The notes under the pieces were generated by a model. The model searched no databases, was not told where the DNA came from, and worked only from the letters and a program-made list of their open reading frames with translations. From contig JAFFSR010000240.1 in the NCBI GenBank assembly GCA_017163975.1, forward strand, positions 1,488,001 to 1,552,000: a stretch of DNA of 64,000 nucleotides, written 5' to 3'. This document shows, piece by piece, positions 1-11,083 of the stretch. Every line of letters starts with the position of its first letter. The stretch's first letter is position 1. The DNA is from Anastatus disparis. Its lineage: Eukaryota; Arthropoda; Insecta; Hymenoptera; Eupelmidae. Position numbers and translations under genes: made by a program.

Positions 1-504
1 TTCGTTCGGATTCGTAACGTTATATACACTGAGAGAAAATTCATGCTAATAGAGCATGCGAACTGCCATCTATGCGAGCATATAAAACATTGATACAAAT
101 ATGACAGGCCGTGAGAAGCTCTATTAGTATTGGATTACCTTATACTAAAAAAGATGGTATGGAGAGTAACTAAAGCATGAACGGCATTCACTGTTGACTC
201 GCGTGGTATACTTCGATGACTCCCCACTCTCATATCCTTTGTTTGCTTGAGTCGCCTCCTCTTTTGGGTGGCGACGCGAGCAAACACGGCTGGTCTATAC
301 CCAAAATTATGTTGCAAATTTCTTTAATGTATTTTCGTAGCGTGAATCTTTTATTTTTCTTTTTTTATGAAGGGAGATACGTTATAAATATAACCTGTTA
401 AACTTTTTAACTTTAAATAATTAATTTTTAACTTAAAATTTAATTATTTTAAACCGCTGGGGGGCAGATGAGCATGTACGATTTTACGCCATAGATATTT
501 CGGA

Positions 505-575
505 GTAGCGTTGGTCTAGTGCGTATCGTTCACGCTTTTCCTTTTGAGTACGCGAGTTCAACTCTCGGCTAGGGT
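505..575 (+). repeat. tRNA-like (pol III box A/box B) segment, left arm of foldback
   Basis: A box A-like stretch TTGGTCTAGTGCG (511-523) is followed about 30 bp later by GAGTTCAACTCTC (554-566). The latter forms a T-arm: CGAG pairs with CTCG around the 7-base loop TTCAACT. This spacing and loop are what tRNA genes and tRNA-derived SINE heads show. I do not see a convincing acceptor stem, so this is a tRNA-derived relic or SINE-like promoter, not a functional tRNA call. Confidence 0.5.
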
Positions 576-1149
576 CACTTTTTTTTAATTTTTTTTATTG
601 TTTTAATATTTTTATTTCTTTTTATATTTATTTTTTTTTTAGATTTTGTATTTTTTTAATAATTTTAAAATTTAATTTTTCACAAGTACGCTTGTTTTTT
701 TCAATGAAAATTTTTTTAAAATAAATTATTCTTTATAGGTAGTAATTATAAATATTGATAAATAAATAATAGTGATGTTTATTTTATAATAGTATAGTTT
801 AATTTATTTATAATTTAGTTTATAAAATTTACAATAAATTACAATAAATAAATAAAACTTAGTTATTATTATTTATGTTATAATATATATTGTATATTGA
901 AATATGTTTATAAAGACAAAATTGAACTATAGTATTGTAAATATCACTATTATTTATTTATTATTATTTTAAATTATTTTCTATATGAAATAATTTATTT
1001 AAAAATATTAATAAAAAAACGAGCATATTTTAAGTAATTTTTGAAAAAATAGATTTTAAAATTAATAAAAAAATAGAAAATAAAAAAAATATAAATAAAA
1101 AAAAGCAATAAAAACTATTGAAATAATAAAAAAAAAAATTAAAAAAAAA

Positions 1150-1225
1150 GACCCTATAGCCGAGAGTTGAACTCGCGTACTCAAAAGGAAAAGCGTGAAC
1201 GTTACGCACTAGACCAACGTCACTT
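1150..1225 (-). repeat. tRNA-like (pol III box A/box B) segment, right arm of foldback
   Basis: Inverted partner of the left-arm copy. Read on the minus strand, box A-like TTGGTCTAGTGCG is at 1205-1217 and box B-like GAGTTCAACTCTC at 1162-1174. Both boxes are unchanged while bases around them differ between the arms. Confidence 0.5.
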
Positions 1226-1753
1226 CGAGATATCTCTGGCGTGAAATCGTAGATGCTCATCTGCCCCCCAACGGTTTAAAATAATTAAATTTTAAGTTAA
1301 AAATTAATTATTTAAAGTTAAAAAGTTTAACAGGTTATATTTATAACGTATCTCCCTTCATAAAAAAAGAAAAGAAAAGAAATAAAAGATTGACGCTACG
1401 AAAATACGTTAACGAAATTTGCAACATGATTTTGGATATAGACCAGCCGTGTTTGCTCGCGTCGCCACCCAAAAGAGGAGGCGACTTGAGCAATAAAAGA
1501 ATGCCATAGTTAGCAGTAAAGAAAGAATAGTGAACAAGCCACGTTTACTTTTTTCACGTCCCATGAGAGGATACAGCGCTAGCTATCGAAGGATATTAGA
1601 GTGGGGAGCTACTAAAGCATGTAAACAAACAGTTTTTGGATAGCACAAACCTCGTAAGAGTAGATGGCGCTGTTATTAAAGCATAGGATATTACTTACTA
1701 ACTTTGGATACGTAGCCTACATGCTATTTTAGCATGAATTTTCTCTCAGTGTA

Positions 1754-3912
1754 GTGTTTTAGATAAACATAGTAAGAGCGACATTCTCTCTCTCGAAAAA
1801 AAAATTACGAGGCAGGCCGGACACAAAATAAACTCGAGCGTTATTCGAAACTGCAATAAAATATTGTCGTTCTTCCTTTTTCTCGCGTATATATACAACA
1901 AGTGTTTCAACGAACATGGAGTTTTTTTTTCGTCGATTATCAAACAAGGGCGTATAGCGTCTTTTTATGTAGTTTACGACCAAGAGAAAAAAGATCTTTT
2001 ACGAATTATTTTCACTTTCATCAAAACAAGCTACAAAACTCACACACATTTAGTGGAATTCGTTAGCAATTTAAGCTCTCTTTCTTCCCTTTTCTCGCCT
2101 TCTACTCTCCCTTAATTTAAAAAAAATGACATAAAAGCGAACGAAAAAAAGAAACGAAAGGAATAAAAAAAAAAGAAATCGCATTTATTTATATCGCTTA
2201 GAGCCAGCGTAGAAAAGCTATTTTCTACCAAGAATTTCTGTGCCAACTGTGAAGAATGTTGTAGACGATTTTTCTTCTTTTTTTTTGTTGAAAACATCAT
2301 TCTAATCTTGTAAGATACTCAGATATAAACTTTATTGAATATATTTCAAGTTAGTAGCATATTATATTCTGATATTAATACGGTTCATTTTTGTATATTG
2401 GTGTGTGATGAATAAATAAGAATATTGTTTCTAAGCAAAATATTTATGGTTTTTATTTTTAAATCCTTATCTTTTTTATAAACTTTCATTTTATTTGTAT
2501 ATGAATAAACCTAAATGAAAAAATTCTCTTGAAAATATAAATAATGTAGTAGGTAACTAAAAGTATAATGAAAATATAATTGGAACTAAATAAATAGCTG
2601 TATTGTTATTGATTTCTATTATTTAAAGTGAAGTACTAAGAATCTTTGTAGAAATTTATATCACCGATTTTTATAGTCCTTTTGAGCTTTATTTTATTTA
2701 CATATAAAGTTAATAACATAGTCATTGCATAAATGCTAGAAATCCTCTGTATTTATTTATATTATTTTAAATGGTAACCTTTTAGCCGCTAACACAAGTT
2801 CGGTTGATCAATTCTTCTCTCATCGGCAAAGCAGATTTCTCGATGATATTTTATTCGCATGTTGCAATTATTCATTATGAAATTCATAGTTGCCTAAGGA
2901 AACTTTCATTATATACATCAAACATTCGATCAAATTTCGACAAGTCTTATCGTATTTTTCATGGGATTTAAAAGCAAGATGATTTAGTTTATTTGGTAAA
3001 GATGAAACTGTCGGCATTGCAATGAAACTATTATTATAAGATTTTTATTTGGCAATTATTACAAAGATATACAGCCATAACGCTTTAAGTCAATACATGA
3101 GTATATTACATTCGACGTATAAAATAAAATTGAGCGCGCAAATACAAACTAGTTAGTGAACGTATCACTATAGTCAATTTAATACATAGTAACTATAGGG
3201 TGCCTCGGGGTCGTTAGGCCATTTCAATGAAACACAATTTTGTGAATACTGCTGCCATCTTATATTTAGTATCGGAACTAAATTAAGGGATGATTTATAA
3301 TTATTGTATTTACCAACAGTCGATAAAAATGATGGTAAATAATTTGTAATAAAAACATTTAAACAATTAAATGAATAAATATTTCAGTTTCAATTTGATT
3401 TTTTATCTATTTTATTAATTATTAATCGTAAAGAATATCAATTTTTTTAAATATATTAAATATTTACAATAAGATTAATGCAAATATGTCTGATTAAAGT
3501 TAAAAAAAATTTAATTTGAAAATGAATTATTACTAAACAGAAATTTCTAAGGAGCAAGTGGGTATAGGGATAATAAATAATAAAACATTAAATTTAGAAA
3601 AATAAATTTATCTCAAATTTAATTATTTACATGAGACAATAAATTTTCTTTATTGATATTGTGTTGTAAAAATTCAAGATCATCCACCTTGAGCAAGACT
3701 TAGCCGTGTGAGCATTTTTGGCTAGACAAATAAAATACACTATTAAGCACAAAGTTAATATGATACGAACTATTTATGAATATAGTTATGTATATGTTGA
3801 ACTTAAAAATAAAAAGAAATAAATGAAGAATGTAAACGAAAAAAAAATTATGAAACTTACTATAAATAAATAGATATAAGAATAAATAATTTTGAAACCT
3901 TAATTTATAAAG
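1754..3912. other. Non-coding AT-rich stretch
   Basis: No reading frame with coding character, no supportable splice pair and no repeat structure that I recognise. Short open frames at about 1.75-2.3 kb are low-complexity (poly-Phe/Lys) and overlap on both strands. Confidence 0.5.
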
Positions 3913-4035
3913 GTAAAATAGTAATTTATTCACTTAGAGAGTAAAAATGAAAAATGTCTGAAATTGTATGTAATAAACATACGATTTAAGACATTTTTCA
4001 TTTATTCCCGTGGTGAATATACGATTTTTTTACAC
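3913..4035. mobile_element. Hairpin element D (shared-terminus palindrome family)
   Basis: Inverted arms pair across the element: TGAAAAATGTCT on the left matches AGACATTTTTCA on the right, with an inner TATGT/ACATA pair. The left end ATAGTAATTTATTCACTTAG and the right end CCCGTGGTGAATATACG, followed by poly-T, resemble the ends of the hairpins at 17.6, 18.9 and 21.9 kb. The interior differs from all of them. Confidence 0.6.
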
Positions 4036-4111
4036 AGGCAGCGTACAGTGCGTACTTTACAATTCGCTGAGGGGGAGTAAAGTTCCCACTGTACGCGCCC
4101 TGTGTAAAAAA
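4025..4111. mobile_element. Short palindromic MITE
   Basis: The left arm reads poly-T, ACACAGG, then AGCGTACAGTG. The right arm reads CACTGTACGC, then CCTGTGT and poly-A. A nested pair ACTTTAC/GTAAAGT lies inside. It abuts hairpin element D directly and shares its poly-T border. Confidence 0.6.
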
Positions 4112-4130
4112 TAATAGTATGTCTGTATAT

Positions 4131-4187
4131 ATATATTAGGGGGGTTCCCCCAACTCGCTCTGCTCGTCAACCCCCCGCTTCAATATA
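4131..4187. repeat. G/C-run hairpin
   Basis: GGGGGGTT on the left pairs with AACCCCCC on the right around a loop containing CTCGCTCTGCTCG. The loop resembles (inverted) the GAGCGCAGCGAG loop of the hairpin at 21.9 kb. Likely another small palindromic element. Confidence 0.5.
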
Positions 4188-4274
4188 AATGTATTTATTT
4201 AATATATTTTTAATAAATGTGTTTCACCTTTTTTAACAAAAAATGTTTTTTATTCATTTTTACCTATTTATTTG

Positions 4275-4301
4275 AATAATAATAATAATAATAATAATAT
4301 T
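4275..4301. repeat. (AAT)n microsatellite
   Basis: About eight to nine consecutive AAT units. Confidence 0.9.
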
Positions 4302-4527
4302 ATATTCTTTTATGAATACAAACTTAAATTTTTATTATGATTTTATTTGAAAAAACAAATTTTTTCTTTATTATAGATTCTAAAATAATAAGATTTAATT
4401 TTTTATATACATTAATAATCCCTTTTAAGGTAGATGGTTGACTTACAAGTGTAATTCTTAAGATTTAATTATATTTAATATTTTCACTTAATTAATAAAT
4501 TTGGCAACTTTTTGCGATTCTTTTCTT

Positions 4528-4768
4528 CTATAAATATTTGGAATAAGATGATGTGAGCTTAGAAGTTCTCTCTGACATCCGACTCTTCAACAACAAGTCT
4601 AAGTAGTTTTGCTTTATACGTAATAGTCTCTTTTGTCTTATTTTTACTCCTGCCCTGCATCCTCTTCTTCGTATCTTAAAACCTTTATTTTCATTTTCTT
4701 CATCTTTATACTTTTGATATTCCTTTTTATCATTGTCGTGAGTTCCAGCTGTAGCTAAACATTTTTAT
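4528..4768 (-). pseudogene. Open frame without start codon, possibly retroelement-derived
   Basis: About 80 codons stay open on the minus strand, ending in TAG at 4528-4530, in a region where stop codons are frequent. The frame lacks an in-frame ATG and begins after a stop. The product is acidic/lysine-rich, then has an arginine-rich patch RRRGCRAGVKIRQKR (about residues 29-43). That patch recalls the basic segment of some non-LTR (LINE) ORF2-derived proteins, but this is recall of a pattern, not a match I can verify. A CAG|CTGG sequence just upstream could be a splice acceptor, so an exon of an unknown gene is the alternative. I do not assign a function. Confidence 0.3.
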
Positions 4769-5147
4769 AATTACTTTATATATTATATACACATATATTT
4801 GAATTATAATTATTTTATTTAATTTTTTTAATAAACTCCTTTATTTCTTTAAAATTTTTACTTTTTTTTTTTTTTAATTTTTATTAATTTTTTTTAATAA
4901 TTAAGTTTCATTAGCTGATTCATTTTTAATTAACTTATTTGTTCTTTTGATATTCTTAAATCACTAAAACATTTTTATTATGAATGCTATTTTCATTTAT
5001 TTAAAAATGAAAATTAATAAAGCAATTTAATGAATATTGCTACATTATGTCACTTTAATTTTACATTAAATTTTTTTTTTGTTTTTATTCCAATTTAAAA
5101 ATTTTTTTATAAGAAAAATATTTAAATTTAATCATTTTTTTTAATTG

Positions 5148-5236
5148 TTAATTGAGGGTGTATAAACGAAAAGGACTTATAGCTAATACTTTTTAAATGG
5201 GCTATAAGCCCTTTTCGTTTCCACAACATCAATTAA
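5148..5236. mobile_element. Short palindromic MITE
   Basis: Inverted arms: TTAATTGAGGGTGT, AAACGAAAAGG and CTTATAGC on the left match GCTATAAG, CCTTTTCGTTT and ACATCAATTAA on the right. Total about 89 bp with a short central loop. No coding capacity. Confidence 0.6.
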
Positions 5237-5278
5237 GAACATTTATTTTAAAATTATTTTTACATTTTTTTGTGACGA

Positions 5279-5360
5279 GGGGGGCTGGGGGCAGCGAGGG
5301 GGGATCACCACATATCAAAAGGATGACTTTTGAAGAAATAAGAACGTTATATGAGGGGGG
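5279..5360 (+). repeat. Four G-runs (G-quadruplex candidate)
   Basis: G-runs of 5 to 6 occur at 5279-5284, 5287-5291, 5298-5303 and 5355-5360. The first three are tightly spaced; the fourth is about 50 bases away. The core GCAGCGAGGGGG also occurs in the loop of the hairpin at 21.9 kb. Confidence 0.5.
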
Positions 5361-7266
5361 ATGAATCTTAATTTTTTTGATAACTATATATATTTTTGAC
5401 GTGAATATACTTTAATTTTTTTAAATCCTACAAATGATTTTAAAGGATTATATTTTTACAAATCACATATTACGAAAAATGATATTACATTTTAACATAT
5501 TTATCATTTCTACTCTATATGTATTATTTATAAAAAGTAAAAAAGTTTTACAAAGATCTGTTAATCTTCAATTTTAATGGAAGCGTGACCTATTAAAGCC
5601 TTGTTAAATAATTAAAGATTATCGATTGAATAAGATAATCCTCTAATACGTAATTCGAAGGGCTAAGGGTCTTTGCGAGTTACTATTATGGTTGGTTAAT
5701 TCAAAGAGAATTAAGTAATGTGTTATTATGTAACGTGAAAGAAAAAGTAGCTAATACTTTAAAATTTATTAATTCATTAATAATATTATTTTCCGATTAA
5801 TTAACTTTTTTATTATATTATTAATATTTTCATTTGATCATACAAAAATTTTTAATCTCAAATTTAAGAATTAAAAATTTATACTGCATAAATAAGCGTC
5901 AAATTGTTTCGTATATCTTACTTATTTAACTATAAAAACATAAACAAGTGTTTAAAAAAGTAATTAAACTCATATTATTCAAATGAATTTATAAATAAAC
6001 GATACGTATCGCACTCAACAAAGTCAAAATCATTAAAAACTTTCATTCACTAAATGGTATAGCCTTTAAATTTGCTTTCACGCCACAGTCCTTTAAAATT
6101 AAATTAAATTTTAAGTCAACTCCGCAAGTTAAACCCACGCTTAAACTACTTATAATTTTCAACATAGTTTAACCTCTAGCATCTTTTAATTTGCATGTAT
6201 ATATATGCGATAATTTGAAAATGACATGATAATGAGCGAAATGGACTGAGCATATTATTACTCGAATAATACATCCAAAAGCTTTCACGTTTACACATGC
6301 AATTATAACGTAAGAAAGTGACAAGCGCACAAGGCTTTGTAATTTCGTCATGTAGCACGGGTATATATGAGTCAAAGGATCGGCCTAATACGAAACGTAT
6401 GCGCGTTATGAATTTACGATCAACCCATGACATGTGTCAAGCTATGTCTCACTGCATATTGTAGTTGTTTGTTACCATCCCTAATATATCTGTATATATA
6501 TCTTGATAAAGGAGATAATGTGATTACAATGTCCAAGGTGTCCCTATAGCTGTTGACGCTCGATTAAGCGGCGGGCTCGTTTTACGATATACACATGATA
6601 TTCCAAAATATAATATAGCTTGTGACCTCATTCTTCTCTTATGGTTTTGTTACTTTTAGATGCTAATAGTTTTTGGCAATTTAAGATTATTAGTTTTAAT
6701 ATCAAGTTAATATGAATTTTGGAAAACCGAATTATAAAATTAATATGAAAAAGTGTATTACATTTTTTATAAACGAAATTAAAATTTTTTTTTTAATATT
6801 TAATAATAACTACTATATCTTGTATGACTACCTGATAAGCTTAATATTAGTAATATAAAAATGACTTCATCATTATTTTCAAAACTAAATTACCGAAACA
6901 CCTAATAGTTATGTTCGATTCAATTAATTTGCAAATTGCTTTGTATATGAGATACATTTAGATTACTATGAACAGGATATATCAATTTGAATGCGGTACG
7001 CTGCAATTATAGTTCAAAATCTCTTTTGCGAAAATTGATTTCATCAATAATAGCTAAAATAACTTATTGATGTAATTCACTAAATTGCGTTATTTGATGT
7101 TCGAAATCTTAAAGAAAAAGAAACTCAAAGAAAGTGAAATCAATGGTAAAAAGAGTAAATAAAATAATAAAACTCACAAATCATGGGTTCATAAGTAACT
7201 GAAATTAAAATAAATTAAATAAATGGCTGAAATGAGGATTATTTGATTGATTTTGATGATTTTCAC
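5361..7266. other. Non-coding AT-rich stretch
   Basis: No supportable gene. An 85-codon minus-strand frame at 6176-6433 and a 35-codon frame ending near 6530 have mixed composition, no recognisable motif and no clear splice context. Confidence 0.4.
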
Positions 7267-7332
7267 CTTCTGCAGCAGTTTCATTGCTTGGTGCTCAACA
7301 GGAATGCACGTAAAGCGTTGCAAAATCTCCGC
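7267..7332 (-). CDS. Exon-like segment, unknown gene (second of a pair)
   Basis: On the minus strand, TTTTTATAG precedes the segment and GTGAAA follows it, a usable acceptor and a fair donor. The 66 bases are open in phase 0 (22 codons, starting AEILQRFTCIPVEHQ). This matches the phase-0 end of the upstream exon-like segment at 8182-8277. The composition is more GC-balanced than the surroundings. I recognise no domain. No following exon was found below 7267. It could belong to an unseen gene or be an alternative or UTR exon of the KH gene upstream. Confidence 0.4.
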
Positions 7333-8181
7333 CTATAAAAATATCTTTCTAATTGAAAGAAACTTGGACGAAGAACACATGTAATCAATAAAATTTTAAC
7401 AAAAATGAGATGAAATATTTATAGATGCTGATCGTAATTTAGAAGCATTCCCTCATTTTAGTTATATTTTTTCTGAAACATCAATCTGCCATGGTGTATC
7501 GACAATCCAAGATTTGCTAAAAATAAATTTTAGCAATATTTCATAATGTTATTTGTACTTTACACATAAATTTTATCTTATATTTATTGGTTTTGATTTT
7601 TAAAATATGCTAAAATTTTTCTTTCAATATCTTTTAAATAACTTTTTTTTATAAAATTCTTTTGCAATCATATTTTTATATTAGAGGAATAAATTTTACA
7701 TGGAAAATTCAAAAGTTTAATTATATAAAATATTTTAAAAATTTTCAAAGAAGAAAAAATATTTAATTTTCATTTTAATTTAATAAAATGTCTTATCATT
7801 TTTACAATGTACGTTAGTCATTTTATGTTCATGTCATATCGCACGTTTATTTGAATAAAATTTAATAATCTTCTTTATAAGAAAAATCTAAAATATAGAA
7901 TATTTTATGTTGAAAATTTTATACCTCTATATCCAACTTTTTTACTCAGCAACTTTTTCATACAAAAAAAATATAAAATTTTTCTTTCAACTGAATAAAT
8001 GACATAAAATTTAAAAGAAAAAAAAGTTCCTTTTTGAAATGCATTTATTATAAAAGATATTGAACGCTAGAAATTGTAACATTTGAAAAGGTATAATAGA
8101 AAATGCAATTGATCAAAGGTATAGCCTTTGGAACTATAATAGTACAGTTAACATTCGTATACACCATGGCAGTTTACTTAC
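7333..8181 (-). other. Putative intron between the two exon-like segments
   Basis: AT-rich sequence bounded by GTAAGT (8176-8181) and TATAG (7333-7337) on the minus strand. No other structure seen. Confidence 0.35.
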
Positions 8182-8277
8182 GTCAAAGCACTTTACGGGC
8201 CACGGCTCAATCGGGCACCAAGAAGACGACGACTTTAGGTCACAGGAGCGTGTCCCCGCACCTTCCGCCGTGATCGT
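8182..8277 (-). CDS. Exon-like segment, unknown gene (first of a pair)
   Basis: A GC-rich island in AT-rich DNA. On the minus strand it is preceded by GTATACAG and followed by the strong donor GAC|GTAAGT. All 96 bases are open in phase 0 (32 codons, ending PWPVKCFD), and the next segment at 7267-7332 is also open in phase 0 with a length divisible by three. No ATG in this frame. If spliced instead from the KH-gene exon at 12600-12721 (phase 1), it would add 12 codons and a stop (ending CGDTLL), giving an alternative C-terminus. I do not recognise the protein, so the owner gene is unresolved. Confidence 0.45.
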
Positions 8278-10279
8278 CTGTATACCTGACACAAGAATAT
8301 ACATATATAGTGTAAGATATAATTAGAACACAGTGATCCACTTCTCACTGGTACATTGAACCCTTTGAAAATCATGTAATTAACTAATAAGATTATCATC
8401 ATCTAATTATAATAATTACATTTAAAATTTCCTATATAATCTATAATTTTGATGTACCTGTTGGATAATTGTAATTAATATTGCTAAATAAAAAGGAAAA
8501 GTGACTAATTTTTTTAAAGGGTTTAACGTACTATGTATACTTAAAAAACAAAATTCAATAAAAAAAAAACAAGAAATCACATGATACTTAAATTTTTAAA
8601 AATTAGTTGCATGATGGAGTTGATGTAAACTTATTATTGATGAATTTAAAACTAAAGAGACTATTTTAATATTAGAAAATAAATTTTAATTTATCTAAAT
8701 TTATTATTGTAATATTTAAAAAATTCAGAGATTTTTACCTTTAATTGTTGTATACCAAACATTATAAATTACTTTCATTTCCTGTGTGCTTAATTTAATT
8801 TCGTTTAAATTGCATCATTATCGCCAATATGATCAGTATGTTATTTTTCATACAGTCAAATTAGAATTATAATATTTTGTTAAATAAAAATATTACAGAA
8901 TTTATAACATTACCTTAAATCATCAACAGTTTCCATTTATATATTATACTTCAATTATTTTAAGTACTGCATTATAATACTTCGATTATATTTTGAATAT
9001 ATTATGAAAATAGCATGAAAAAATCTATTTAGTAATATTTACAATTAAAATAATTTATAAATAATTGAAACTATTTAACTTTTATATAAACGTTGAACAA
9101 TTATTATAGTTTTTATAAATAATTTAAAAACTCTCCTTAGATAAAATATGAAATGCTGGAATTTGAATACAGCTTTAAATTTATTACATGTTATATTATT
9201 AAAATTAGTGATGGCTCAGATGATATGTGGCTCAATAAATTAATTAAATTTTCATTCATAGTATAACTAAATCTTAATATAAGTATATGTTAAATTTGGT
9301 GTAACATATTGATTTATATATTTAATTATTTTAGAATATTTATCATGTACTTGAAAAAATATGTTTTCGAAAACAATTATAGGAAATATAAATTCTATTT
9401 TTGTTCGTAGACAAATATTTTATTTAAGATACAGACATGTTTATTTAGTATAGAAATTAAGTAAAAATATTTATGTGTTGTAAAAATTATAATGAATAAC
9501 TTGAATAATTTTATTTTCAATTATAAATTTACGTAGGAAAATATATTGCAGTAAATACATAGCTATTTTTTAAAATAAATTTGTCCACGAACTTATATTA
9601 ATGGAAAATTGGTATCAAATAGAAAAGAATTCTTAAATTTTATGATTTCTTTATTTATTATTTTATTTTTACTTCAATGTGATTATTATTACATAAATGA
9701 TGGTAGAAAAAAATTAGTCGAGAAATTATAAACTTCTGTGAAATATATTTGGAATTGTGATTAGTGTATTATTTGACTTTTTTCTTCTTCTTGTTACATG
9801 CATAAAACATATTTGACGCTTTTGATTTTTGACTACTTACGAACAATGTTACATTTAATCATGTTAGGAAGAGTACAATATTATTATTTTTTTCTTTAAT
9901 CAATACATTCTTAATTATCGCGTCACTACTAATATTTAAGATTGTTTGTATGATAAACATAATATATACCTATTTGTTCGCTAATGACATTTTTTTTCAT
10001 TTATGATTCAGTACTACTTATTATTTTTTTTTGTGCTTTTATTATTAAAGGAATTATAATCGTTTATTATACGTATATTTAATCGTTGTATTACAGCTTC
10101 ATTAAAATGACTTTATTTTAAACACCTTCATATTATATTTGTTACTAACAAGTAAGAGAAGTGTTATTTTTTATTATATTTAAGATACACATTGACGATG
10201 AGAGCTTTATGCCAATCTCTTGTTTTAACATTTTTATCTAAATTTTACTGACTCAAGATTTTTGGTTGAGTGTTTTCTT
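8278..10279. other. Non-coding AT-rich stretch beyond the KH-gene 3' end
   Basis: Nothing coding is visible. It lies between the likely polyadenylation region of the KH gene and the exon-like pair. Confidence 0.4.
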
Positions 10280-10946
10280 TTTATTTTAGTCAGTGTTTAT
10301 TTTAATAACAAGTAACGCTTAAAACTCATTATAATGTTTATATTTCACTTTCATTAGTTTCATCCGTGATCCTCTTGATCTTCTTTAGGTTCTCTTCTTT
10401 AGTGTTAGATTACTCATTCCCTCACTTGCTCTCACGTCGTTGTCGCGTAATTAAGAGATCATAAAGTTTAAGATCAAACGTTATCTTTCTTATATTTTTT
10501 TTTATAAATTAGTTTCATTTTAAGTCAAGGGATATAGTCATCTTTGTTTATAAAAATTATTTTAAAGCTTCTTTTTCTTACAAAAATTTTACTTACATTC
10601 ATTGTCAATTAAAATGTAAGCATCTACATTGCAATTCATTTGGTTTAATACAAAAATGTTAACTGCTTTCGCGACAAAATTTTATGAATTATATAAAATA
10701 ATATATAAAAAATGATCCTTTTTCTTCTATAAAAATGTTAAATTATACATTCTTTTTGTCATTGAAGCTGGGCAGATAATTACGTATAAAAAAGAGTATA
10801 TAGCTACAATAAAAAAAGACTGTGTAGCTAAATAATATAAATCAATGGGCAAAAAAAATTCATGTGATTGGTGACGCGGGTTTATAATTTAGAATTTTCT
10901 GGGAATGTCCCGCGTTATATAATCTGTCATCGGAAATAAAGCCGAT
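10280..10946 (-). other. Probable 3' UTR of the KH gene
   Basis: The first AATAAA signals after the stop codon on the minus strand are at 10296-10301 and 10280-10285, so a UTR of about 650 bases is inferred. Close after the stop, ACGCGGG (sense positions 10915-10909) can pair with CCCGCGT (10880-10874). The loop holds TCTAAATTATAAA, two TAAA motifs of the type Sam68-family proteins prefer. The true cleavage site is not known. Confidence 0.4.
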
Positions 10947-11083
10947 TTACTTAGCAGGACGAGCGTAAGGGGCAGGACGGTAACGTGAGCTTGCCCCCGA
11001 ACCCCCCGTGCCAGTTGTCGTTGTCTTGTATGATTTCCATGCGCGGCTAGATGAGTCCTCACCGAATTTCATTGATCGTTGCA
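10947..11083 (-). CDS. Sam68/KHDRBS-like KH protein, last coding exon
   Basis: Terminal coding exon of the STAR-type RNA-binding protein. The acceptor is TTCAAG|TG on the minus strand and the incoming phase is 1, matching the CCA G end of the previous exon exactly. It encodes 45 codons and the stop TAA (10947-10949). Visible features are an Ala-Trp-Lys-Ser-Tyr-Lys stretch, Thr/Gly/Ser-rich linkers and the ending SSRYRPAPYARPAK. This Arg/Tyr-rich tail corresponds to the C-terminal nuclear-localisation and tyrosine-rich part of Sam68-family proteins. An in-exon TTCG|GTGAGG, 21 bases after the acceptor, is a good internal donor and could create a 21-base microexon. Confidence 0.85.

Larger units (their letters stand above)
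27..1751. mobile_element. Foldback element with TA target duplication
   Basis: The two ends are inverted copies. The left begins CACTGAGAGAAAATTCATGC and the right ends with its reverse complement. TA follows the right end directly and precedes the left end (25-26), as expected of a TA target-site duplication. The inverted similarity runs almost to the centre near 880, including matching AT-rich stretches at about 757-815 and 915-975. The arms differ by about 50 bp in length and by substitutions, mostly in the outer 200 bp, so the element is not very recent. No transposase-sized reading frame is present. A Tc1/mariner- or pogo-type MITE is the likeliest class from the TA duplication; the superfamily is inferred only. 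Confidence 0.8.

Noticed and set aside
500..580. Functional tRNA gene in the foldback arm
   Set aside because: Box A, box B and T-arm are present but no convincing acceptor stem or anticodon arm; better read as a tRNA-derived segment.
6169..6433. Two overlapping minus-strand open frames (68 and 85 codons)
   Set aside because: Overlapping frames of mixed composition without recognisable features.
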